Part shown: piece after piece, positions 1-10,698 of the stretch
How the letters are laid out: every line of letters starts with the position of its first letter
How positions within the stretch are numbered: the stretch's first letter is position 1
NCBI GenBank assembly: GCA_021030915.1
Contig: JAGEMR010000005.1
Coordinates: 62,001-126,000, forward strand
Length of the DNA: 64,000 nt
Source of the DNA: Astrothelium macrocarpum
Lineage: Eukaryota; Ascomycota; Dothideomycetes; Trypetheliales; Trypetheliaceae
Direction: 5' to 3'
Translations under genes and position numbers: made by a program
Notes under the pieces: generated by a model
The model's database searches: none
What the model was told of the DNA's origin: nothing
Seen by the model: the letters and a program-made list of their open reading frames with translations, nothing else

Positions 1-652
1 ATTATTAGAAACCGCCGATGGCTCGCCTTCGAAGACAGATGTAGTGCTAAGCAACATCTTCGGACAGCCTATTACCAAACGCAACAAGCGGGTCTTGCAT
101 CAAACATTCAACGAATTTCTCAATGTCCTGGAAGAGAGTATTGTGGGCGAGCTCAAACACGCACAAGTCCTCTTCGGTCTCTTCGAGGCGATTGATCGGA
201 AATTCCAAAATCTCCAACGCGCCACCGCACGCGAGAATGATAAGCAGGAACGTGAAGAAGATGAGCTACTATCCTCGCTCTGGTCGCGGCTCATGGGGCC
301 CAGCGCTTATCAGCTGAAGAAATTCGAGAAGAACAAGCGGCTACTCGCTAATGTGCGTAGCCGGACCATCCACAACAAACACGTCCTTACCGATCACAAC
401 ACCAAATTACTGCAGCTGAAGAGCAATCTGGAACTTCTTCGTCAAAAGCTTGTCAGCCCGCTGGTGCGTCGGAATGATTCCAGCGCCTTATCCATTGAAG
501 AGCAGATTGTAGGGTTGGACGGCACTTATCAGTACCTGTCGGATATTCGAGAGCAGCAGAAGCGGAGGCACATGGAAGCTGTCTACGCGGTGGGCAGTCG
601 TCATGTTGGGATCACAGTCGACCACAGTGCGAATGGCATTGATCCGCCTTAA
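1..652 (+). CDS. 3' end of an unrecognised coiled-coil protein (5' truncated by window edge)
   Basis: The reading frame is open from base 2 to the TAA at 650-652, with no credible start inside the window, so only the last ~216 residues are present. The visible part is hydrophilic, rich in K, R, E, Q and L, and has long heptad-like stretches suggesting coiled coil (for example around EREEDELLSSLWSRLM and KLLQLKSNLELLRQKL). I see no signal peptide, membrane segment or catalytic motif. The tail is short and ends in DPP. I do not recognise the family. Codon use and the clean long frame support a real gene, but function cannot be assigned from this piece. Confidence 0.7.
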   Translation, partial: LLETADGSPSKTDVVLSNIFGQPITKRNKRVLHQTFNEFLNVLEESIVGELKHAQVLFGLFEAIDRKFQNLQRATARENDKQEREEDELLSSLWSRLMGPSAYQLKKFEKNKRLLANVRSRTIHNKHVLTDHNTKLLQLKSNLELLRQKLVSPLVRRNDSSALSIEEQIVGLDGTYQYLSDIREQQKRRHMEAVYAVGSRHVGITVDHSANGIDPP

Positions 653-1615
653 AGCTCGTGTCAGCAACTTTCTAAAGGAGTTTCTGAGTATGTGATATTC
701 AGGCGTTTGTGAAAGGGGTGGCATATGTGACGTGTTTGGTTCTCAGGCGTACGGCTGATCGCTCGGAACCTTGTCCTGGGGTTCTTGGAGCACGAATGTG
801 ACGAGATAGACGAGATGCGACGGACGGTTTTTCCAAATCACGCTGTTGTATATATCGTTGAATTGTACTGCAGTTCTGGAGTACTAACATATGTAGTGTT
901 TACTTACGAAATGTAACCCAAGATGAACAGATCGTCGTTCGTTGAAGCATGGCAAGAGATCTATGATGCCCTTTTTCTTCTTCACAGTCTCGATTAAAAT
1001 CATCATGTGGTGAAGCTCATTCATTACAATCTTCCAGGCAAATTCAAGCCCTACAGCTCCGAACTGACTTCGCCAATCAATAAGGTAGTAAGAATGTTAA
1101 CTTTTTTCTGTTTCAGATAGATGACATATCTATACGACTACTAAAAAAATTCGTTTCCATTGTTCAGAAGTTATATAATGCATCGTCTTTCTTTTGTATA
1201 CATTCATACTTTGATCATTCAGGGCAATCCAAACAAATCTCGAATTCACATAGATTATCGGAACTGCGGCAGAATACCATTCTCGCATTTTGAGTTCTCT
1301 ATTAGCCCAGTCCCGTGATATTTATCCGTCTTTTTAGCCGGCAAACACAAAGAGCAACGATGCTTCGATTAATTGTCTGACTTGTGCCACATAGGTCATT
1401 AACAACAGGATTACATCTATTGGCATTCCTCAGGTGCGTAGCGGTCAGTTGAATACGTAAAATTGGATCATGGCTCACTTTGTTGCTGGGCGGGGCTACG
1501 CTGAAGCTGATGTACAAGGCTACAAGATGCAGCAGTATTTAATCCAAGTGGCAGTCGGGCTTTCTCTTTGATACAATTAATAATTCTAAAAAACTCCACT
1601 CCTATCGTTCATAAG
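653..1615. other. Intergenic, about 960 bp
   Basis: This lies between the truncated first gene and the GH30 gene. It is AT-rich with only short overlapping frames and no gene I can support. The proximal part must hold the GH30 promoter; a TATTTAA box-like sequence sits at 1536-1542. Confidence 0.6.
1536..1542 (+). promoter_or_regulatory. TATA-like box of the GH30 gene
   Basis: TATTTAA lies about 74 nt upstream of the ATG at 1616, a plausible distance for a fungal TATA element. Position alone supports it. Confidence 0.3.
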
Positions 1616-3149
1616 ATGAGACATTTCATAAGCACTTTCGCCATGATCAGTGTGGTCGCGGCAGGGACCAGTCCAGCACTGTCCAACTATACACAAGGCA
1701 TCGATACATCTGTATCCGTGGTCGTCAATGGCCTCGTCAAGTATCAAGAAATGATTGGCGGTGGTTGCTCAGGGGCATTTGGAGTTGCCTGCGACCAATT
1801 TGGACGCTACGGTCTCTCTCCAGCGAATCAACAGCTTGTTACCGAAACACTATTCTCTGAGAACATCGGCGGCTTGTCCGTTCTTCGCAATGACATTGGA
1901 TCAAACAGTAGCTCTTTAGATGGGAGCGTCTTTAGCATCCTAAACGAGTGCCCATCAACTCCAGCAGGCCCGTTCAACTATACCTGGGATGGCAACGACA
2001 CTTGCCAGGTCGAACTTTCGAAAACTGCACTTAAATACAATCCTGATCTCTTCATTTATGCTGATGCCTGGTCCGCCCCTGGTTGTATGAAGAATGTCGG
2101 TACCGATGATGATGCTGGTTTGCTCTGTGGTGTACGCGGCAGTTATGGAAATGATGGCGAAGGGAGCCAAAGCGAATCTAGCGCTCCAAGCCAGTGCAAC
2201 CAAACCGACTGGCGCCAAGCATATGCTGATTACCTTGTGCAATATGTCAAATACTACCAACAAGAAGGCATCAAGGTCTCCATGCTAGGTGCAACGAATG
2301 AACCGGACTTCAACCCCGTTACATATGCAAGCATGGAATTGGACGGTCTGCAAGCGAAAGACTTGCTTGAGGTGTTGTACCCGACTGCAAAAAGCGCTTT
2401 TCCGGACATGAAGGTAAGCTGCTGTGATGCAACAGGGGCAAGACAAGAGAGAACAATACTTTATGAGCTGTCGAAAGCTGGTGGCGGGGATTTGTTTGAT
2501 GTCGCTGTGAGGCTCCTCCAAATAGCAATGCTGGAGATGTAAGCTGACAAGAACTTAGACGTGGCATAATTACCAGTCCAACCCTGAGCGGCCATTTAAT
2601 ACCAACGGCCAGCCAAACCTCATGACTGAGTGGGCGGATGGCACTGGACTCTGGAACGCATATTGGGACGTCACTGGGCAACTGGCCGAAGGTTTTCAGT
2701 GGGCCCTGTACATGCACAATGCCTTTGTTAACTCCGACACCAGCGGATACACACATTGGTGGTGTGCCCAAGACACAGTTGGAGATAACCCTCTCATCCG
2801 ATTACAAGGCGATGAATACTTCGTCGCTGCTCGGCTATGGGCATTTGCAGGCTACTTTCGCTTTGCTCGCCCAGGCTCTGTTCGGGTGGATGCCCAAAGT
2901 AGTGCAGAGGATGTCTATGTCTCGGCATTCGTAAATACCAATGGTACTGTGGCGATGCCGGTCATCAACGCCGCACACTTTACATATGACATGACGGTCA
3001 ATTTGTCTGGCACCAACGCAACAACGGCAACGGCGTACCTCACAGACAACGAGCACAATGTGACGATGGCTGAGACGTATAAGATTCAGGGAAACAGGTT
3101 TAGCGCCAGTGTGGAGCCAAGGGCGATGAAGACTTTCTTTTTACAATGA
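1616..3149 (+). CDS. Secreted glycoside hydrolase family 30 enzyme
   Basis: Two exons are predicted, 1616-2506 and 2559-3149, with a 52-nt intron (GTGAGG...TTAG) that restores the reading THWHN-type strand as VA|TWHNYQSNP. The product is about 493 residues. A signal peptide is clear (MRHFISTFAMISVVAAG). GH30 (clan GH-A) hallmarks are visible: the acid/base Glu in GATNEPDF and the nucleophile Glu in NLMTEWAD, followed by a C-terminal beta-rich region as in GH30. GH30 fungal enzymes act on beta-1,6-glucan or on (glucurono)xylan. The NEPDF and WHNYQSNPE wording looks most like the fungal xylan-acting subfamily 7, but this is from memory. The start is the ATG before the signal peptide; the frame is open upstream without another ATG. 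Confidence 0.88.
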
Positions 3150-3916
3150 AATGTGTGGATAAAAGATATGGAAATAGTGAAATAGGTTGAGATGAAAGCA
3201 TTGCCACCACCTTCCGATTAATTCATGAATAATGAACCAGGAAGTCATTGATTGAGGTGCAAGGTTTGGTGTTAGACTACCCCTGTCACGTGTAGTTCAG
3301 CTCTGCCGCCAAAGTGGGGAGCTGGAGCTTGGAGCTTGGAGCTTGGGAAGAAAGGTTACACAAGGCAGAAACCTCTACTACATTAATGCTTTTGTGACTG
3401 GTCCAAAAGCAGAGATGGCAGCCCTCAGGTAAGGTTTCAGGCGGAAAAGTAGGTTCCCCTGCTTTTCTTGACCTCTGGCAACGCCAAGTCTTGGCAATTG
3501 GGCGGAGCACAACGTGTCTACGTCAGATTCCGGTTGTTCCTCATGTATCCAACCCTTCACCCATTTACTGAAGACATCAATCGCCGGTACAGCGGCTCAA
3601 GCGCTTCGCCTCTTCCGTCAACTCTATCTGGTACTACTCTTCGTGTGGGATTGCAGCCTGCTTGACCGCCCAACAGACTCACATCTGTGCCGCCGTACTT
3701 GTTCATTTACCAGCGGGATTCAGGACACCAGGGTACTCATTTCAAAATCATACCCAGGCATTCTTCTAGCTAAACCCCGCTAGAAGATTAGAACCATGGG
3801 TAAGCAGCTCCCTCTGCCATCTGCATGCCAAGTTTTGTGGCAAACTTTGCACAATGGATTCTACTACAATAACTCCATTGCGGAGTTGACAGTTTTTCAT
3901 TCACTCCTAATTCAAA
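3150..3916. other. Intergenic, about 770 bp
   Basis: This gap between the GH30 gene and the Ca2+/H+ exchanger has only short overlapping frames on both strands. It contains a small tandem repeat at 3324-3344 and no supported gene. Confidence 0.6.
3324..3344. repeat. Short tandem repeat, GGAGCTT x3
   Basis: Three perfect head-to-tail copies of the 7-mer GGAGCTT are seen. It is a simple repeat in intergenic DNA with no known role. Confidence 0.8.
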
Positions 3917-5400
3917 ATGCGACACCCGCTTATGTACGATGCAGACCGCCTCAAGCGCCATAGAAGCCATCACGCACGTCAGAAAAGCAGCCAGAATATC
4001 ACCACGTTGCCACACATTGTGAATGGAGACCCGGATCGAAGTGAAAGCCAACCGCTCCTGGGCGGCCATTCAGAACGACCTCTGTGGGAACATGAGAATC
4101 CACTCGTAAGATGGCCAATGTTTACCGCACATAAGACGATGCAAGTTTTGACCAGCAATTGGGTTAATATTCTTCTGGTCTTCGTTCCGGCTGGTATAAT
4201 CACTGGTGCTATAGGAGCAAGTCCTACGGCGGTTTTTATACTTAACTTTCTGGCGATCATTCCTCTGGCATCGTTGTTAAGTTTTGCGACGGAAGAGCTT
4301 GCGGCAAAACTGGGCCAAACACTTGGGGGATTGCTGAACGCGACATTTGGGAACGCAGTGGAATTGATTGTAGGTGCATCGAAGAAATCATGAAGATCAA
4401 GGAGCTAATATTGCTGGTGAACAGGTGAGCATTATTGCCCTGACTCAGGGTCAAATTCGGATTGTCCAATCCAGTATGCTTGGCAGCATTTTATCCAATA
4501 TTCTCCTGGTAAGTGTAGAGAAGCTGTATTTGGCTGATCTGTAAAGCTTACAAGAACCAAGGTCCTTGGATGCTGTTTCATTTGTGGTGGAGTAGGGCGC
4601 TCAGAGCAGAATTTTAATACTACCGTTGCCTCCACAATGTCATCGCTGATGGCAGTCGCTTCCGCGTCGCTGATAATTCCGGCCACACTTTACGCAGCAC
4701 TTAAAAGCTCAGAGTCTTCCAAGGAGGAAAATATTCTTATCTTGTCGCATGGAACCGCCATTATTCTGCTCATTCTCTATATGCTGTACCTGGTCTTCCA
4801 GCTAAAAACACATTCCCAACTCTTCGACGAACAGCCAGAAGACGGAGCTGGCCAAAAGGAGCCAGAGATACTCAGTCCTCCCGCAGCCGGAGTTGCCCTG
4901 GTCGTCGTGACGATACTGGTAGCTGTTTGTGCTGATTATTTGGTGGATAGTATTGATAGCATCGTTGAAGAGTCGGGAATCTCCAGGACATTCATTGGTC
5001 TCGTCCTACTACCTATCGTCGGTAATGCAGCGGAGCACGTCACTGCCTGTGTTGTTGCGTACAAGGACAAAATGGATCTTGCCATTGGCGTTGCAATCGG
5101 GAGCAGCATGCAGATCGCCTTGTTTGTTACTCCGTTCCTGGTCATCCTTGGTTGGATCATCGACAAACCGATGACGCTTCATTTCCAAACCTTCGAGACG
5201 GTGGTTTTCTTCCTGAGCGTACTGGTTGTAAACTATCTCATTCAAGATGGAAAAAGCAACTATCTTGAAGGGTCTATGTGCCTTGGAACGTAGGTCTCGC
5301 AATGCGTAGAAGATATCTGCCAACGCTGACATACTCTAGATACATCATCATTGCGCTTGCGTTCTTTGTCTATCCTGATGACGCTGGGGAGCCTGTTTGA
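3917..5400 (+). CDS. Vacuolar Ca2+/H+ exchanger (CaCA/CAX family, Vcx1-like)
   Basis: Four exons are predicted: 3917-4369, 4425-4508, 4562-5289 and 5340-5400, giving about 441 residues. All junctions keep frame. The family exchanges vacuolar H+ for cytosolic Ca2+ and sequesters calcium in the vacuole. Supporting motifs are the two CAX repeat signatures: GNAVELIVSIIAL with GxxxSSMLGSILSN in the first half, and GNAAEHVTA with GIAIGSS-like GVAIGSSMQIALF in the second. About eleven hydrophobic segments are present, and a hydrophilic N-terminal tail with dileucine-like QPLL precedes them. The usual acidic linker between the halves (DEQPEDGAG) is present. Length is typical. A related family member with a different ion preference cannot be excluded. 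Confidence 0.9.
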
Positions 5401-6317
5401 ATCGGTTTCTATCAAGTCTCAAGCAATAGCAACTTCCACTTTCGAGAAAAGAGATTTGCCCATTATGCGCCCAAAATCACTTTTCTGATTATACTTGGGT
5501 GAGATGCCATGCTATGCAGAAGAGATCACATGCGCTCGCGTTAGTCTTTTACAAGAGTGAACTCTTGGGGTAGCCCTGGGGAGGCGTGTTTTAAACCTGT
5601 ACATAAGTCTCGAAGTGTTTTGTTAAGGTAGGAACATGTCGATACTCAAACTAAAAATACGAGGTTTTGCGGACTTGTCGAATGTGTTGTTCACCTCTGT
5701 GCGTGGACTATGATGATTAAAATGTCGCATTTAAATCTATCTTATTGACGGATTTAGGCCATTCGAAAGTATGAAGAAGTTTCGGCAACGGGGAAGGAGG
5801 CTCGGACCAGTGATTTATCCAATAATCCGCCTAGTGATCCGAGGGAAAGAAATTACTGTATAGTAGGCCTTTAACCACGGCATTGAATTTCGCAAGGTCT
5901 TGTAGCAAGAAGAATGGTCGAAGCTGGGTCTCGATTTCCATTAGGCTCATAACTAACTCTTCCCCTTTCTCTTGGCATGAGTTGAGCGGTACCTTGAAAG
6001 ATATGACTTTAGTCTAAAGTCTCTGACTCTCTAGATATCGGCAACAATGCGAAAAAGGTTCGAGTACGTTGCGGAGTGCGTGCACTGCTTCTTTATACCG
6101 AAGTTCTTGGGGAAGGCTTTTAACATATACAGCCGGTAGTTGTATAGCATTTTTCGACTACTTTTCTTCCACTCACCCTTTTCAAAATGGTCATAGCCCC
6201 ATGCCAAAAAGCCAGATATGTCAAATCCCTACTTCATGCTTATCATAAAGCTTGAGTGCACAGTGACCGCATAGGCGGCTCTCTGATATCAAGTGAAAGT
6301 TTTTCACATTCGACATA
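5401..6317. other. Intergenic, about 920 bp
   Basis: No frame above chance length and no RNA gene or repeat is recognised between the exchanger and the small secreted protein. It probably holds the exchanger 3' UTR and the promoter of the next gene. Confidence 0.6.
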
Positions 6318-7133
6318 ATGCCTGCATTTATCTATCTTACATTGTTTATAGCCAATGTTCTGTCAACTCTTTCTGCTTCTACACATGACTACAGGTCTGT
6401 TCCTGGTAATGGTACAATCGTTTTAGATAGGTAAGATTTTCTGATCAATTTAATGCACTATCATTCTCATTGAAGATCCCTTAGTGACCTGATCATTTCC
6501 AATGTTACAAAACGCAGTACTATACCAAGCGATTTACGTCCAAGATCAATGACGAAACGACATGTAGGCGCAATTCCTGCCAACAAATGCCCACCGCACG
6601 ACTTACCGCCTACTTTTACCAAGTTTGAAGGGTCCAACTGTGATAGAGACGAAGATCCTGGGTTGTACCGTAAGGCTTGTGCGCAAGTGGCTTCCCCCAG
6701 GTTCGCAGTCGTTCGCGCCCTGTGTCCAGATTCTGGTGTTTGCATCGATGAACCTGGCGTTGCTCCGCCAGTGGCTTGGTGTGCTTACATAAGGTCGTTC
6801 TGGCATTCTGTTGAGACTGGGACATCAAACGACCTTCGGCAGATTGAAATCTCGAACCATGAACATGATCTGGGCGGAAGAAGCATTGTTGTTGTGCTAA
6901 CCACAGCCGCTTTTGACTCGAGACGGCCTCCTGTCAAGGTTCCTATGATCACCCTCAGACCAACAGATATAAATCATAGAAGTTTGCGCCGAGAATCCAT
7001 GTGCGACGACTGCAGCTCCATAGATTTACTGGCCATGCCCGAAGATACGGCTTATCTCGAAATAAACGTATTTATGCGAGCCAACACGCAGGCGATACTA
7101 AGTGGATATAGCTCGCGCTTTCAACATTTGTAA
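6318..7133 (+). CDS. Small secreted cysteine-containing protein, effector-like candidate
   Basis: Two exons are predicted, 6318-6430 and 6476-7133, joined across a 45-nt intron (GTAAGA...GAAG), giving about 256 residues. The N-terminus (MPAFIYLTLFIANVLSTLSA) is a convincing signal peptide with no later membrane segment. The mature part holds eight cysteines (in KCPP, NCDR, ACAQ, LCPD, VCID, WCAY and CDDC), an even number compatible with disulfides. Basic pairs TKR occur after the signal peptide (residues ~50 and ~74), possible Kex2-type sites. I recognise no domain. Its context is unremarkable, flanked by a transporter and a lipid enzyme. The short intron and split signal-peptide exon make the model moderately secure. 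A secreted protein of unknown role, possibly a host-interaction protein, is the best reading. Confidence 0.6.
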
Positions 7134-7686
7134 TACTTTAAGAATTAGCTGTAAAATATGATTTTGACATTTATGCACTGTACAGTAGAAGGCCATTAGC
7201 GAGGCATCGTGTGCATTTCAATTTTCAAGGGACGGGTGGCAAGATTAAAATGAGCGTCTGCCAGGGATGAAGGCAAAGCTTGGAAGCACTGTATGACGTA
7301 TGAGGGCGGACAAAAGCGCATTTACATGTTCTGCAGCTTTGAGGAACGTGGCGCTTTCCGAACCCCCACATCTTCAACGCTTTTCGCATTGCGCCCCACA
7401 TCTTTAAATCCAACATTTTTAGACGTTCAACCAAAACGCGCCACCTTTGTAATCAACCTCCCAATCTTCCAGACGCATATCTGAGCTAGAACGCTGATAC
7501 CCCTGTTTTTGATTTGCAAAACATTCGTGGCTTACATGTGCCACTCTGGCGCCTTATTAGGCAGTCCTGTTAACAAGGTTAGGCTTTGGACTCGATTTTG
7601 ATGCACAATCACACATAGCACCACCTGAGACGCTTATACATCAACCCATCTGGATTTGGAAGAGAAATAAGGAACATATCGGCAAG
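7134..7686. other. Intergenic, about 550 bp
   Basis: This gap contains only short frames. It should carry the promoter and 5' leader of the acyltransferase gene. Nothing specific is recognised. Confidence 0.6.
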
Positions 7687-10133
7687 ATGCCTGCGCAAAC
7701 TGCTCGTAAAGAGCGAACTACCATTATGAGCAAATGGACGTACGACGCAATGCTATGGATAATGACGGTCCTGGTGGATCTCTTCTTCAGAGAAGTACAC
7801 CCTCGGGGCTCGTGGAAGATACCTCGAAAGGATCCGGTCATCTTCGTAGCAGCGCCACATGCCAATCAGGTTCAGCTGGCCTCCTGATCTAGATATCGTG
7901 GATAACACTAACGTACGGACTAGTTTGTTGACCCTCTGATTCTGATGCGCGTCGTGCGCAACGAAGCTAAGCGACGGATCGCTTTCCTGATCGCCGAAAA
8001 ATCGATGCGGAGAAAATTTATAGGTTGGGCTGCTCGTATGGCGGGAGCCGTATCAGTCAGTCGCGCGATGGACATGACAAAGACAGCAAAAGGCAGGATA
8101 TATCTCCCCGATCCGGATAACGATCCTACACTTGTCCGCGGTGTGGATACAAACTTTGATTCCAAGGAATATCAAGTGGGTGGGCTTATTGTGCTCCCTT
8201 CAGTGAACAACTCAGCTGCCAGCTCTGAGATTCAAGAGATAGTTAGTGCAGAGGAAATCAGGGTCAAAAAGCCATTCAAAGGGTCGGTGGCAATGACACA
8301 GTTGACGGGAAGAGGAGGGGAAAGTAATGAGGACAAGCAGGGTGCTGACAAGGAACCAAAACAGATGGCAAACGGCAATTTCGAGGGAACGACTTTCAAA
8401 ATGGCACCAAAGGTCGATCAAACCCAAGTGTACAATGACGTGTGCGACCATCTCAACCAAGGAGGTTGCGTTGGCATCTTTCCAGAGGGCGGTAGCCATG
8501 ACCGAACGGAGCTTTTACCTCTCAAAGGTATGTGACTTTGCAAATCCGCGCTATCGAGTTTTTGGAGCTGATCGATTATAGCCGGCGTTGCAATCATGGC
8601 TCTCGAAGCGCTCGCAAAAAATCCCAAGTGCGGCGTCAAGGTCGTTCCGGTGGGGATGAACTATTTTCACGCACACAAATTTCGGTCTCGAGCTGTTGTG
8701 GAGTTTGGAACTGCTGTCGAGATCTCGGATGAACTTGTAAATATGTACAAGAATGGTGACCGGAGAGAGGCGATTGGTCGAGTGCTTGACACTGTTTACC
8801 AGGCATTGGTGGCAGTTACCGTCACCAGCCCTGATTACGACACACTCATGGTACGTGATTGTGAGAGAAAAGACTCGGTGATGTACTGCTAAATTTGATG
8901 CAGTTGATTCAAGCTGTTCGCCGACTATACAATCTCAAGCACAAAAAGTTACCGCTGCCAATGGTCGTGGAGCTTAACCGTCGACTTGTCAAGGGGTATA
9001 CCAAGTACAAGGACGACCCACGGATTGTGAATCTAAAGAAATCTGTGCTCGCATACAACAAGCAGTTGCTACAGCTCAATATTCGAGATCACCAAGTAGA
9101 GTACGCCAAGTTGTCTGTGGTCAAGGTCTTCTTTACACTGATTTGGAGAGTCGGGAAACTCCTGGTGCTCTCCGCCGGAGTATTGCCAGGTCTGATTCTA
9201 TTTGCACCCGTCTTTATTGCAGGCAAAGTGATTTCCATTCAAAAATCCAAGGAGGCTCTTGCGGCTTCGACTGTCAAAATCCAAGGGCGAGACGTCATGG
9301 CTACGTGGAAGCTGCTTGTATCCATGGCCTTCGCACCAATGCTCTACAATGTTTATACAATCTTGCTCACCTGGTGGACATCAGTAAATCGTGTTCAAGG
9401 ATATGTACCAGAGGGTGTGCCTTTGTGGACGATCGTTATCTTTGGTTACATTTTTTTCCCGGCCATCACCTTTGCAGCACTCCGGTTCGGTGAAATTGGG
9501 ATGGATATTTTCAAGTCTCTCCGACCTCTGATTGTATCCTTGAATCCAGCTTCCGGAAACACGCTGGTCAAGCTTCGGAAGCGACGCGAAGCACTAGCTG
9601 CCGAGGTCACAGACGTAATCAACACTCTGGGTCCAGAGATGTTCCCTGATTTTGACAAAATGCGAATCGTCCATGATCCTTTCCGAGAAGAACCCAAGGT
9701 GGTGGAAGCGCCTTCACCCAAGACTCCAGGTTCGAGGAGGGATAGCGACACCTTTTCTATAGACTCGAGCAATTCCTCTCCGATCCCCGATCGCCGGACT
9801 GATGCGAGTATTGGGGGTGGCTCCTCCGCCCGGGGTCACTTACCTCCAAACGAATCGTTCAGGAATTTGGCGAACATCGGCTTATTCTCGACACCCACGA
9901 GAGCTCGCTCTCGATCAAGCTCAGGCAGCGGGCTGAGCGGTCTTCAAGGGGGCCCGAGGTTGCAAGGCCTAACGCCACTGGACTCCTCAGAGGACATGAA
10001 TGAGGTCAGTCAGAAGATCAAGGGCGCTATGCGGGAACGAGGGCAACGGCGGCGAAGTGAACCTGAAGAGTGGGAAGCAGGTAGTGGAGCGGTTACACCG
10101 GAGAGCGAGAGTGGGTGGAGGAAAGAAGCTTAA
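7687..10133 (+). CDS. Glycerol-3-phosphate/dihydroxyacetone-phosphate O-acyltransferase (Sct1/Gpt2-like)
   Basis: Four exons are predicted: 7687-7869, 7924-8527, 8582-8850 and 8904-10133, giving about 761 residues, close to the yeast enzymes. The family acylates glycerol-3-phosphate at sn-1 in the ER, the first step of phospholipid and triacylglycerol synthesis. PlsC-type motifs are visible: block I APHANQFVDP (the His/Asp pair spans intron 1), block III FPEGGSHDR with the catalytic-site Glu/Gly, and VVPVGMNYFH as block IV. Several hydrophobic segments follow in exon 4 (around LLVLSAGVLPGLILFAP). The C-terminal ~150 residues are Ser/Arg-rich and disordered, as in yeast Gpt2/Sct1 where this tail is phosphorylated. 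Intron 1 uses a weak donor (GTTCAG), but the frame and motif I require it. Confidence 0.9.
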
Positions 10134-10698
10134 TGTCTGCCTTTAATTTTCACGAGCATGTGCATTTGGCAGTAGTTGAGCGTGGCGTCCGGCGCTTTTA
10201 TGGGGATTTGATTGGGCTGTGGACCCACATGCATCATCGCGCTGCGGCACCAGCTGATTTTTCGAATGGGTGTAGCGCAATGCAGTAGATTATAAGAATA
10301 GTTGTAATAGTGGTAGCCAAGCATGTCCCTGCGTGCGTGTCATCGGTCCGCTACCGTCCATGCCATTCTCAGAAACTTAGCTTCCGAGCCCTCCTCAGAC
10401 CTTATTACCACTCTGCCTTTTTCTTGGCACCATTGACAATCGTGACGAGTTTCAGAATCGCAATCGCTCAAACACGTGCAAATTCTAGGAATGTTTGTTG
10501 CTCAGCTTCCTCTCCGCCTAGCTCTTGCATACTGATATCGCGAATCCGCGCGTCGCGGTTCACCACACAAAATGACTGCTCTTAGAGCACTTCTCCTACC
10601 GTCTTAGGATTCGGCTAAGGTGCCTCTACATTTCTTTGCTGTCCGTACGAATGTACGCAGCCCCGTCCACTTCTGTCCATCGTTGAACTCTGGACAAT
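10134..10698. other. Intergenic, about 565 bp
   Basis: This contains the 3' end of the acyltransferase transcript and the promoter of the next gene. Only short frames occur and no RNA gene is recognised. Confidence 0.6.

Noticed and set aside
1568..1615. Upstream extension of the GH30 protein
   Set aside because: The extension has only a TTG start and would bury the signal peptide; the ATG at 1616 begins a good secretion signal.
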